Assembly: GCA_016793585.1 (NCBI GenBank)
Contig: JAEUJR010000327.1
Span: 1 to 5,249, forward strand
Direction: 5' to 3'
From: Archangium sp.
GTDB taxonomy: Bacteria; Myxococcota; Myxococcia; Myxococcales; Myxococcaceae
DNA: 5,249 nucleotides
Position 1 is the stretch's first letter. Every line of letters starts with the position of its first letter. Shown piece after piece: positions 1 to 5,249 of the stretch. The notes below the pieces were generated by a model. That model searched no databases. It was not told the DNA's origin and saw nothing but the letters and a program-made list of their open reading frames with translations. Both the position numbers and the translations under genes were made by a program.

Positions 1-1
1 C

Positions 2-274
2 TTCTCGAACTGGATCGATCGCGCCCGCTTCGGCGGGGTCGTCGTCGACTTCATGAACATGGGCCTCGGGTCGCTGCGCACCGGCGTCTTCAACGTGGCC
101 GATCTCGCGATTCTGGCCGGCATCGGCGTGCTGCTCATCGCAGGCTGGAAGCAGGACCGCGCGGCGAAAGCGGCGGCAACGGCGGCGGTGTCTGCGTCTG
201 TCGCAACCGCCCCGACTCAGCCGGTCATCACCGACCCTGCGCCGCCCGTCGAAACCCCGCGACACGACGCCTGA
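2..274 (+). CDS. lspA: Lipoprotein signal peptidase (signal peptidase II), C-terminal part; 5' end outside window
   Basis: This is the last 90 residues of a membrane aspartic peptidase that removes the signal peptide of diacylglyceryl-modified prolipoproteins in the inner membrane. The fragment opens with NWIDR (fragment residues 3-7), matching the conserved N-x-x-D-R motif with the first catalytic Asp. VVDF (14-17) follows, and then FNVAD (30-34), the motif with the second catalytic Asp. A final membrane helix spans roughly residues 34-49. These motifs in this order and spacing are diagnostic for LspA. After the helix comes a tail of about 41 residues that begins with charged residues and turns Ala-, then Pro-rich; this is longer than the short tail of typical LspA proteins. 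The reading frame is open from base 2, so the start lies upstream. The next gene, 63 bases downstream on the same strand, encodes a lipoprotein, a plausible substrate. Family assignment is firm; the role of the tail is unknown. Confidence 0.93.
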   Translation, partial: FSNWIDRARFGGVVVDFMNMGLGSLRTGVFNVADLAILAGIGVLLIAGWKQDRAAKAAATAAVSASVATAPTQPVITDPAPPVETPRHDA

Positions 275-298
275 GCGGCGAGGCACATCGGTTGCTCT

Positions 299-322
299 GA
301 GGAAGCTCGGTCTTTCTTCCTC
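299..322 (+). other. Small inverted repeat between lspA and the lipoprotein gene
   Basis: A perfect 7-base inverted repeat (GAGGAAG at 299-305, CTTCCTC at 316-322) encloses a 10-base loop. It lies in the 63-base gap between the two plus-strand genes, directly before the ribosome-binding site. It could be a weak attenuator, could influence access to the ribosome-binding site, or could be chance. There is no T-run after it, so an efficient intrinsic terminator is unlikely. Confidence 0.2.
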
Positions 323-324
323 CC

Positions 325-330
325 AGGGGC
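325..330 (+). promoter_or_regulatory. Ribosome-binding site of the BIG2 lipoprotein gene
   Basis: The purine-rich AGGGGC sits 7 bases before the ATG at 338. It supports that start, which is also the one that gives a complete lipoprotein signal peptide. Confidence 0.5.
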
Positions 331-337
331 ACCTTCC

Positions 338-1975
338 ATGAAAACCAGCTCTCTTCTGACGGCCGCCTTCGCGGTCGCGCTCTCGGCGTGTCTCGGCGCG
401 CCGACGAACTCCTCCTCAGCCCAGGCCACGCTTCAGCTGATCGAGGTGGCGGCGCCGGGCCAGCGCTTCTCGGTGAACGCCACGCTGCAGCTCGAGGCGT
501 ACGGCGTGTACAGCGACGGAAAGAAGGTGAAGTGCACCGACGAGGTCACGTGGTCATCGTCTGACGAGTCCATCATCGCCATCGATCAGACCGGCGTCGC
601 CCGGCTCATCGGAGCAGGTCAGGCTCACATCTCGGCGACGATGGAGGGTCGGCAGGGTGGCGTGTCGCTCATCGCGTCTCCGGCGGTGACGCGCAGCCTC
701 GAGCTCTTCCCGAACGATCTCTTCGAGGCCCCGCGAGGGCTCATGCCGCAGCTGCACGTGTTCGCGACCTTCAGCGACGGCACGCGTCGGGAGGTGACCG
801 GGGAAGCGCGCTGGAGCGCCTCGGGGGTCGGTGCCTGGCCCCTGGGCGACCCCGGCCACTTCCGCCTCGACGCGCAGGGAGACGTGACGCTCATCGCCCG
901 CTTCGGTGGGCTCGAGGCCCGCAAAGACGTGCGCGTGCTGCCGCCCGCCGTGACCGCGCTGCGGCTCGACCCGATGAACGAGGTGATTCGGCCGGGCCAG
1001 TCGCTGCCGCTGGTGGTGGTGGCGAGCTACACCGATGGCTCGAGCCGAGACGTCACGGCCGACGCGCAGGTGCTCTCGCTCGACAACCACATCGCGGGGC
1101 TCTCGGCTGGGCACCTGGTGGCCATGGCGCCCGGGCGCGCCCGCATCGTCGCGCAGTACGAGGGCTTCACGGCGTCGCGGGCGGTGCTCGTCACGGCGCG
1201 CGTGCTGGTCAGCCTGAGCAGCGCCCTGCCCCACGCCGACGTTCCGGCCGGCCGGTCGATCTCGTTCCCCCTGCTGGCGACGTTCGATGATGGCAGCGTG
1301 CTCGAGGTGTCTGACCTGGCGTCATGGTCGAGCACGAGCAGCGAAGTGGCCGACGTCACGCAGGGGACGGTGGCCGGGCGGCGTCAGGGCGAGGTGGAGA
1401 TCACCGCGAGCTACGGCGGCGAGCAGCTGGTGTTCACGGTGGCGGTGCAGGCGCCGATTCTCGAAGGCATCGAGTTGACGCTGCCCGCGTCGCGGCTGCT
1501 CGAGGGCCAGCTCGCCTCGTTCGCGGTCTACGGCCGCTTCAGCGACGGAGCGGTGCTCAACCTCACGCCCGTGGCCGTGCTGCGAAGCTCTCCCTTCGTG
1601 AACGTCAGCCTCAGCTCGGACTACGCCATCATCGAGGGTGTCACGGCGGGGCCTGCGTCGGTCGAGGCCGAGGTGGGTGGGCTCATCACCAGCGTGCAGT
1701 TGACGGTCAGCGACGCGCAGCTCGAGAAGCTGTTCGTCGTTCGCCCCTCGTCGGACCAGGGTGGGCTCGCCAGCGAGCTTCGGGCGGTCGCGCAGTACAG
1801 CGACGGCGCCTTCCTCGACGTGACCGAGCTGTGCCACTGGCGTTCGAGCGATCCCCAGGTGGTGCAGGTCGACAGCGTGCCGGGGTGGCGCGGCCGGCTC
1901 TCTGCCGTGAAGGGCGTCGCCGAGATCTCGGCGCAGATGCTGAGCCTGAGCCAGACGTTCAGCGTCGCGCCGTGA
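338..1975 (+). CDS. Exported lipoprotein with six tandem bacterial Ig-like (BIG2-type) domains
   Basis: This 545-residue protein starts with a short basic n-region (MK) and a hydrophobic stretch, then the lipobox LSAC at residues 15-18. Cys18 would be the lipidated N-terminus after LspA cleavage. The rest is six Ig-like repeats at about residues 30-115, 116-204, 205-289, 290-374, 375-460 and 461-545. Each carries an aromatic-x-Asp-Gly turn (Asp at 60, 147, 233, 318, 403 and 489). Repeats 1, 2, 4 and 6 keep the following Trp-Ser core (W72, W159, W330, and W501 with Arg next); repeats 3 and 5 have lost the Trp. No enzymatic or binding domain is present. BIG2 domains occur in surface adhesins and structural exoproteins, so a cell-surface role in adhesion or envelope structure is inferred; the ligand is unknown. 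Residue 19 is Leu, not Asp, so classical inner-membrane retention is not indicated. The gene may be co-transcribed with lspA. Confidence 0.92.
   Translation: MKTSSLLTAAFAVALSACLGAPTNSSSAQATLQLIEVAAPGQRFSVNATLQLEAYGVYSDGKKVKCTDEVTWSSSDESIIAIDQTGVARLIGAGQAHISATMEGRQGGVSLIASPAVTRSLELFPNDLFEAPRGLMPQLHVFATFSDGTRREVTGEARWSASGVGAWPLGDPGHFRLDAQGDVTLIARFGGLEARKDVRVLPPAVTALRLDPMNEVIRPGQSLPLVVVASYTDGSSRDVTADAQVLSLDNHIAGLSAGHLVAMAPGRARIVAQYEGFTASRAVLVTARVLVSLSSALPHADVPAGRSISFPLLATFDDGSVLEVSDLASWSSTSSEVADVTQGTVAGRRQGEVEITASYGGEQLVFTVAVQAPILEGIELTLPASRLLEGQLASFAVYGRFSDGAVLNLTPVAVLRSSPFVNVSLSSDYAIIEGVTAGPASVEAEVGGLITSVQLTVSDAQLEKLFVVRPSSDQGGLASELRAVAQYSDGAFLDVTELCHWRSSDPQVVQVDSVPGWRGRLSAVKGVAEISAQMLSLSQTFSVAP
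425..1972 (+). repeat. Six diverged tandem Ig-like repeat units (protein-level repeat)
   Basis: The units start near bases 425, 683, 950, 1205, 1460 and 1718. Spacing between equivalent Asp-Gly turns is 87, 86, 85, 85 and 86 residues, so the period is almost fixed. At the DNA level the units have diverged strongly and only short motifs such as GCGACGG recur. They therefore look like an old duplication held by structure, not a recent or unstable tandem array. Confidence 0.85.
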
Positions 1976-1982
1976 CGGTCAC
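1972..1982. other. 11-base palindrome containing both convergent stop codons
   Basis: GTGAC-G-GTCAC is a perfect inverted repeat with a one-base centre. The plus-strand TGA (1973-1975) and the minus-strand TGA (1979-1981) are its mirror-image parts. The centre is too tight to form an RNA hairpin by itself. It may simply follow from two TGA stops facing each other. Confidence 0.5.
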
Positions 1983-2602
1983 TTCGAGGCCGAGGCGCCC
2001 GTCGCTTCGGCCTTCAGCTTCGCGGCGCGTTTCCGAATCTGGGTGATGACGTCGGGCAACGAGCCGGCCTGGCCCACCCGAATCAGCGCGTCGGGCACGG
2101 CCATCTTCGGGTCGGAGTCGATGGCGTAGACGACCAGACTCTTCGAGCCGTCGCCCCAGGGCAGCACCGTCCACGAGCCGTCGTTGCGGTGGTAGCTGCC
2201 GCGCACCATCTTCCAGCCGCGGTAGTGGTGGCCCTTCGGCTCTTCGCGCACGATCGAGATGCTGTCGCTCCAGAGGTCGGGCAGCGGGAACGGCATGGAC
2301 AGCTCGACGTGGCAGATGGTGCCGACCCCGTCTTCTTCCTTCACCCAGCTCTTCTTCGTGCGCGGCATGAACTGCCAGAAGTGCTTGCAGTCGCGCACCA
2401 CGGGGAAGACCTCGTCGGTGGGGCCGTCGACGACGCCGATGGCCATGGCCGCGACGCCCTTGTTGTCGGTCGGCGTCAACGAGCGGGTGACGATCTCTCC
2501 GGCGTTGAGCTTCTTCTGATCGGCGTCACTGAGCTCGGGGCGGCTCACGGGTTGCGCGAACGCCGGGCTGGCGAGCAGGAGGAACACGGGGGTGAAACGC
2601 AT
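1979..2602 (-). CDS. Exported SRPBCC/START-like lipid- or ligand-binding domain protein
   Basis: This 207-residue protein has an N-terminal signal peptide: MRF, hydrophobic residues to about 15, and likely signal peptidase I cleavage after the AFA at 14-16. The mature part begins with a polar helix-like stretch (about 22-38). It continues with the START/polyketide-cyclase pattern: a β-strand (about 50-58), DGPTDEVFPVVRD (59-71), then an FMP-R-K-S segment (78-85) and alternating strands ending in a long C-terminal helix (about 180-200). SRPBCC folds bind hydrophobic ligands in a deep cavity; the ligand cannot be told here. Cys72 and Cys97 could form a disulfide in the periplasm. The open frame extends 39 residues further upstream, but that stretch is low-complexity and would bury the signal peptide, so ATG at 2602 is chosen. 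No strong ribosome-binding site is visible. The gene converges on the lipoprotein gene with 3 bases between stops and diverges from the methyltransferase gene. Confidence 0.85.
   Translation of the reverse strand: MRFTPVFLLLASPAFAQPVSRPELSDADQKKLNAGEIVTRSLTPTDNKGVAAMAIGVVDGPTDEVFPVVRDCKHFWQFMPRTKKSWVKEEDGVGTICHVELSMPFPLPDLWSDSISIVREEPKGHHYRGWKMVRGSYHRNDGSWTVLPWGDGSKSLVVYAIDSDPKMAVPDALIRVGQAGSLPDVITQIRKRAAKLKAEATGASASK
1986..2014 (+). terminator. Candidate stem-loop terminator for the lipoprotein transcript
   Basis: Bases 1987-1997 pair with 2003-2013 as an 11-pair stem with one internal G-U wobble, around a 5-base loop. An extra G-U closes it at 1986/2014. It begins 10 bases after the lipoprotein stop. 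In the plus-strand RNA the stem is nearly perfect, while in the minus-strand RNA the wobble becomes a C-A mismatch, so it favours the plus direction. There is no T-run after it, which weakens the call. The same bases encode the Ala-rich end of the minus-strand gene, so repetitive codons may explain it. Confidence 0.35.
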
Positions 2603-2706
2603 GAGCGACAAGGTAGCCCGGGTTGCCCGTCGGCCACTACCGGGTGAACGGTTCCCGACGCTTCCAGATGGACACGCAGGCGCGTCTGCGGGAGTCGTCG
2701 AGGCCG
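2603..2706. promoter_or_regulatory. Divergent intergenic region between the START-like gene and the methyltransferase operon
   Basis: These 104 bases separate the two divergent start codons as called here, and should hold promoters for both directions. I could not identify convincing -35/-10 pairs, as is usual for GC-rich genomes. A short inverted repeat (CGCAG at 2675-2679, CTGCG at 2686-2690) lies just before a GGGAG sequence at 2690-2694 that may be the ribosome-binding site for ATG 2707. If the methyltransferase starts earlier (TTG 2623 or ATG 2668), part of this region is coding. Confidence 0.35.
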
Positions 2707-3369
2707 ATGGCTCCGGCACGCGTCATTCACAACACCGAGGGCGTGGCCTGGCTGAAGGAGCAGCGCTTCTCGGAGTCGCACGCCGTCATCACCTCGATGC
2801 CCGACGTCTCGGAGATGAACCTGTCGTTCGAGGCGTGGCGGGCGTGGTTCAGCGACACGGCGCAGCTCATCTGCGAGCGGGTGGCGCCGAAGGGCGTGGC
2901 GGTGTTCTTCCAGACCGACGTGAAGCGTGACGGGCGCTGGGTCGACAAGGCGTACCTGGTGCAGCGCGGCGCCGAACGGGCCGGCAGCTTTCAGCTCTTT
3001 CACAAGGTCGTCTGTCGCGCGCCGCCAGGCATGACGACGTTCGGCCGGCCGGCGTGGGCGCATCTGTTGGCGTTCAGCCGCGAGCTGACGGTGGAGCCCG
3101 GCGAGGCCACGGCCGACGTGCTGCCGCAGCTGGGAGAGATGCCGTGGGCGCGTGCGATGGGCGTCGAGGCGTGTGAAGTGGCGGTGACGTTCGTGAAGGG
3201 AAAGCCGAAGGCGACGGTGGTGGTCGACCCCTTCTGCGGTCTCGGCACCGTGCTCGCTGTCGCGAATCGTCACGGGCTCGACGCGGTCGGTGTCGAGCTG
3301 TCACGCAAACGCGCCGAGAAGGCCCAGACCCTCGAAGTTCGTCCGCCGAAGCGCAGCGCGCGAGAATGA
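2707..3369 (+). CDS. SAM-dependent methyltransferase related to permuted (beta-type) N4/N6 DNA methylases, with altered motif IV
   Basis: The 220-residue product has the motif order of beta-group amino-methyltransferases: the catalytic motif IV region comes first and the SAM-binding motif I is near the C-terminus. Motif I is DPFCGLGT (residues 174-181), followed by GVEL (195-198), matching the DPFxGxGT...GIE pattern. The stretch at 64-84, with TDVKRDGRWVDKA, also resembles these enzymes. At motif IV, where DNA methylases have (D/N/S)PP(Y/F/W), this protein reads TSMPD (29-33), so the usual catalytic Pro-Pro-aromatic is gone. No target-recognition domain is visible, and the protein is small. 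DNA methylation therefore cannot be assumed; RNA, protein or small-molecule substrates, or loss of activity, are possible. ATG 2707 is preferred because family-like sequence (ARVIHNTEGVAWL) begins directly after it and GGAG lies 12 bases upstream. TTG 2623 or ATG 2668 would add 28 or 13 residues. It is the first gene of an apparent three-gene operon. Confidence 0.75.
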   Translation: MAPARVIHNTEGVAWLKEQRFSESHAVITSMPDVSEMNLSFEAWRAWFSDTAQLICERVAPKGVAVFFQTDVKRDGRWVDKAYLVQRGAERAGSFQLFHKVVCRAPPGMTTFGRPAWAHLLAFSRELTVEPGEATADVLPQLGEMPWARAMGVEACEVAVTFVKGKPKATVVVDPFCGLGTVLAVANRHGLDAVGVELSRKRAEKAQTLEVRPPKRSARE

Positions 3370-4545
3370 GTGCTTCGCCGCACGACCTGCGCGAACGTCG
3401 CGCGCATGGCCGGGGGCGCTGACGAAGAAAAGCTGTTCGACGAGCTCGCCGGGCTGCTCGCGACGAATGGCGTGGCGGACTTCGTCTTCGCGCCGATTCT
3501 GCTCCCCACCCACCACTTCTTCCCCGACGCCTGGCGAGGCGATCTTCGCAGCGCCGAGGTGATGCTCCGGCGGCTGATGGCGCACGCGCGCATCTCATCG
3601 CTGCCCTTTTCGCTTCGCCTCGACACCGACCCCGGTTGGACGGAAGACGAGTCGTACGAGCCGCCTCATCGCGACGCGGCGGCCTTCTTCGCGGGCGTGA
3701 ACGAGTTCGGCACGTACCTCTTCGGCATACGCGCAGCGCACCTGGGCGAGCCCATGGCGCTCGCTGGCATTCTCGCGCACGAGACCGCGCACGCCTGGCG
3801 CTTTCGCCGCGACATCACGCAGACCCACGACGCGACCGAGGAGCGACTCACCGACCTGAGCTCGTTGTTCCTCGGCTTCGGCGTGCTCGCCTGCGCCATC
3901 GCCCATCGCAACGACCGCGTGCTGGCAGAGCGCGGGTACCTGCCGCTCTTCAGTGTGGCGACTGCGCTGGGCTTGCAGCTCACGCTCCGCAACGACCCGA
4001 ACGAGTGGAGTCGCGTGAAAGAGCAGCTCTCGGTCGACGCGCGGGCCATCGTCGAAGAGGTGCGCGACCGCTGGCTTCCAAAACGGGCGGCGCTGCTCGA
4101 CCGGCTGAAACTGCCACCCGAGTCGGAGTGGGTGAAGAAGGCGCCGCCCCCGCTTCCTCCGCCCTGGGAGCCGAAGCGCGCAGCAGCGAAAGACATCGTC
4201 TTCCGCGTCAACCAGCCACCGGTCTTCGCCGTGGCGGCGGGGCTGGCCGGGCTTGGAGCGTTGGTGGCGCTCGCGAACTGGGTCTGGTGGCCGGTGCTGC
4301 TCGTCACGCTGACGCCGCTGGGCCTTCTCATTCGTCGCGATGTCTGCTCGGGCTGCGGGGCGAGGTTGGGCACGCGCACGCGCTGCGGCGGGTGCGGTGG
4401 TGACGTGGTCGGCCGAATCAAGCGTCGGGCCGATCACCGCAGGGCCGAGTCCGACTGGCTCGCCGAAGAGGGAGACGAACAGGCGACCGCGGCCAAAGAC
4501 CTCGTCAGAGGCCTGCTCGACGACGCACGCAAAGGAGCACCATGA
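3370..4545 (+). CDS. Uncharacterised HExxH metallopeptidase-like protein with two C-terminal membrane helices and a zinc ribbon
   Basis: I do not recognise a named family for this 391-residue protein. The N-terminal domain (about 15-250) contains HETAH at 137-141, inside a hydrophobic helix (LAGILAHETAHAWRF). EERLTD follows at 157-162, giving an E158-x3-D162 pair 16 residues after the second His. HExxH plus a downstream ExxxD is the zinc-ligand layout of gluzincin metallopeptidases, so proteolytic activity is inferred. A Pro-rich linker (258-266) leads to two hydrophobic segments (about 285-302 and 305-321). Then come C326-x2-C329 and C339-x2-C342, a four-Cys zinc ribbon, and a charged tail. 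There is no signal peptide. Basic residues flank both sides of the membrane hairpin, which suggests that the peptidase-like domain and the ribbon both face the cytoplasm. The GTG start abuts the methyltransferase stop, suggesting translational coupling; ATG 3406, 12 codons later, is an alternative. No strong ribosome-binding site is seen for either. Confidence 0.78.
   Translation: MLRRTTCANVARMAGGADEEKLFDELAGLLATNGVADFVFAPILLPTHHFFPDAWRGDLRSAEVMLRRLMAHARISSLPFSLRLDTDPGWTEDESYEPPHRDAAAFFAGVNEFGTYLFGIRAAHLGEPMALAGILAHETAHAWRFRRDITQTHDATEERLTDLSSLFLGFGVLACAIAHRNDRVLAERGYLPLFSVATALGLQLTLRNDPNEWSRVKEQLSVDARAIVEEVRDRWLPKRAALLDRLKLPPESEWVKKAPPPLPPPWEPKRAAAKDIVFRVNQPPVFAVAAGLAGLGALVALANWVWWPVLLVTLTPLGLLIRRDVCSGCGARLGTRTRCGGCGGDVVGRIKRRADHRRAESDWLAEEGDEQATAAKDLVRGLLDDARKGAP
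4533..4537 (+). promoter_or_regulatory. Ribosome-binding site of the GNAT acetyltransferase gene
   Basis: AGGAG (within AAAGGAG, 4531-4537) lies 4 bases before the ATG at 4542, inside the 3' end of the preceding gene. It is the clearest Shine-Dalgarno sequence in the window, so the last gene of the operon can initiate independently as well as by coupling. Confidence 0.75.
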
Positions 4546-5084
4546 CGCGCGAGATGCTGACGAGAGAGACGGCCCGCCTTCGGCTGCGCATGCCCGAAGA
4601 GCGCGACCTCGACGCCTTCGCCGAGTGGTTCGCCGACGAAGAGACGATGAAGTGGATGCAGCAGCCCACGCTCGATCGTGACGAAGCCTGGCGCGTGCTG
4701 GCGATGATGGTGGGGCACTGGCACCTGCGCGGCTTCGGCCCCTGGGTGCTCGAGGAGAAGTCGACGGGCCGGCTGCTCGGCCGCGGCGGGCTCTGGTTTC
4801 CCGAGGGCTGGCCGGGCGTCGAGTACATCATTCTCGTCTCACCGACCGCGCGCGTCGGAGGCCTGGCCACCGAAGTGGGGCGTGAGGCCATGCGCTGCGC
4901 GTTCGAGGTGCTGCAGCTTCAAGAGCTCTTCGGGTTCATCGCGCCGTGGAACAAGCGCTCCATCGCGCTCGCCAACACCCTCGGCTTCGACTTCCGGAAA
5001 ACGTGGCAGCCGCAGGCAGGCACCATGCTGAACGTGTACTCCGTTCAGCGCGATGACTACCCGCGGCTGCGTGATGCGTGGTGA
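4542..5084 (+). CDS. GNAT-family N-acetyltransferase, RimJ/RimL type
   Basis: The 180-residue protein has the full length of a single-domain GNAT enzyme that transfers an acetyl group from acetyl-CoA to an amine. The N-terminus TRETARLRLRMPEERDLDAF (7-26) matches the typical opening of Acetyl_transf_3 members. The acetyl-CoA pyrophosphate loop is R104-V-G-G-L-A109 (the R/Q-x-x-G-x-G/A motif), followed by TEVGREAM. Late in the domain, N137-K-R-S-I and the LGF at 147-149 give the usual N-x-x-S-I...LGF signature. RimJ/RimL-type enzymes acetylate ribosomal-protein N-termini, but many relatives act on antibiotics, polyamines or other amines, so the substrate is unknown. The ATG overlaps the stop of the preceding gene by four bases (ATGA), and a good ribosome-binding site precedes it. 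It is the last gene of the operon; its stop is 9 bases from the stop of the convergent gene on the right. Confidence 0.92.
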   Translation: MTREMLTRETARLRLRMPEERDLDAFAEWFADEETMKWMQQPTLDRDEAWRVLAMMVGHWHLRGFGPWVLEEKSTGRLLGRGGLWFPEGWPGVEYIILVSPTARVGGLATEVGREAMRCAFEVLQLQELFGFIAPWNKRSIALANTLGFDFRKTWQPQAGTMLNVYSVQRDDYPRLRDAW

Positions 5085-5093
5085 CCCGGTCGT

Positions 5094-5249
5094 TTATTCG
5101 CCCAGCAACTCGGCGTGACGGGCGGCGAGCAGCTGCGCCACGTTCCACGGCGCGAACTGGGTGATCTGCTGCTGCAGCTCGCTCATGCCCGGCTGCTCCT
5201 GGAAGGCGGGAGCGAGGCCCTGCGAGAAGCCGACGAGGTTGTCGATGGA
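5094..5249 (-). CDS. Unknown protein, C-terminal 51 residues; 5' end outside window
   Basis: The minus strand reads open from the window edge to a TAA at 5096-5094, giving 51 residues that end in RHAELLGE. The sequence looks helical and soluble, with a Gln-rich stretch (LQQQITQFAPWNVAQLLAAR) and no membrane segment. Codon use is typical of the window, with G or C favoured at third positions. I do not recognise the family from this fragment. It is convergent with the acetyltransferase gene, with only 9 bases between stops. Being real coding sequence is likely because the frame fills the remaining space and stops neatly beside the neighbouring gene. Confidence 0.7.
   Translation of the reverse strand, partial: SIDNLVGFSQGLAPAFQEQPGMSELQQQITQFAPWNVAQLLAARHAELLGE

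Noticed and set aside
554..1234. Long minus-strand open frame opposite the lipoprotein gene
   Set aside because: It is Arg-, Ala- and His-rich with no domain pattern, as expected for the antisense of a GC-rich gene. The plus frame has a signal peptide and six clear repeats.
2641..2657. GAAC-G-GTTC half-sites as an operator in the divergent region
   Set aside because: Arms of only 4 bases with broken symmetry outside them; likely chance in this base composition.
2603..2719. Upstream extension of the START-like protein by 39 residues
   Set aside because: The added residues are low-complexity (Pro, Ser, Ala, Arg) and would place the signal peptide inside the protein.
2545..3273. Minus-strand open frame of 242 residues opposite the methyltransferase and its upstream region
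   Set aside because: Arg/His/Leu-rich with no motif. It overlaps the clear DPFCGLGT methyltransferase frame and would cover the START-like gene's start.
3595..4437. Long minus-strand open frames (280 and 251 residues) opposite the metallopeptidase-like gene
   Set aside because: Low-complexity shadow translations; the plus frame has HETAH, membrane segments, a zinc ribbon and coupled gene borders.
3370..5084. Operon as a phage-defence or toxin-antitoxin system (methylase + peptidase + GNAT)
   Set aside because: No restriction nuclease, helicase or recognisable toxin/antitoxin pair. The GNAT looks like a standard RimJ/RimL enzyme, and no mobile-element or base-composition shift marks the region.
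5099..5124. CGCCC...GGGCG inverted repeat as a terminator after the acetyltransferase gene
   Set aside because: Only 5 pairs with a 16-base loop and no T-run; it also lies inside the minus-strand coding sequence.

Overview
The window is high-GC chromosomal DNA with dense coding, very short gaps, a mix of ATG and GTG starts, and genes rich in Ala, Arg and Val. Together with a repeat-rich lipoprotein and several poorly characterised exported or membrane proteins, this suggests a myxobacterium or a related delta-proteobacterial lineage. That assignment is inferred from style, not from a marker gene. I see no tRNA, rRNA, CRISPR array, insertion sequence or phage gene.

Left part, plus strand (1-1975): the C-terminal end of a type II (lipoprotein) signal peptidase, LspA, carrying both catalytic-aspartate motifs. 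After 63 bases comes a complete lipoprotein gene whose product has a clean LSAC lipobox followed by six tandem Ig-like (BIG2-type) repeats of 85-87 residues. A peptidase is thus encoded beside a protein of the class it processes.

Middle (1979-2602, minus strand): an exported SRPBCC/START-like protein, convergent with the lipoprotein gene. The two stop codons are 3 bases apart and sit inside a small palindrome. A stem-loop just beyond, inside the end of the minus-strand gene, is a candidate terminator for the lipoprotein transcript. The 104 bases at 2603-2706 are a divergent intergenic or leader region.

Right part, plus strand (about 2707-5084): three genes packed as an apparent operon. The first is a small methyltransferase of permuted DNA-methylase type with an altered motif IV. 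The second is a 391-residue protein with HETAH and ExxxD metallopeptidase-like motifs, two C-terminal membrane segments and a four-cysteine zinc ribbon. The third is a RimJ/RimL-type GNAT acetyltransferase. The first junction is stop-abutting-start and the second is a 4-base ATGA overlap. Only 9 bases after the GNAT stop, a minus-strand gene of unknown function runs off the window end.

The operon's middle protein and the degenerate methyltransferase are the least explained items. The rest is ordinary chromosomal content, and I do not see a clearly recognisable new defence or mobile system.
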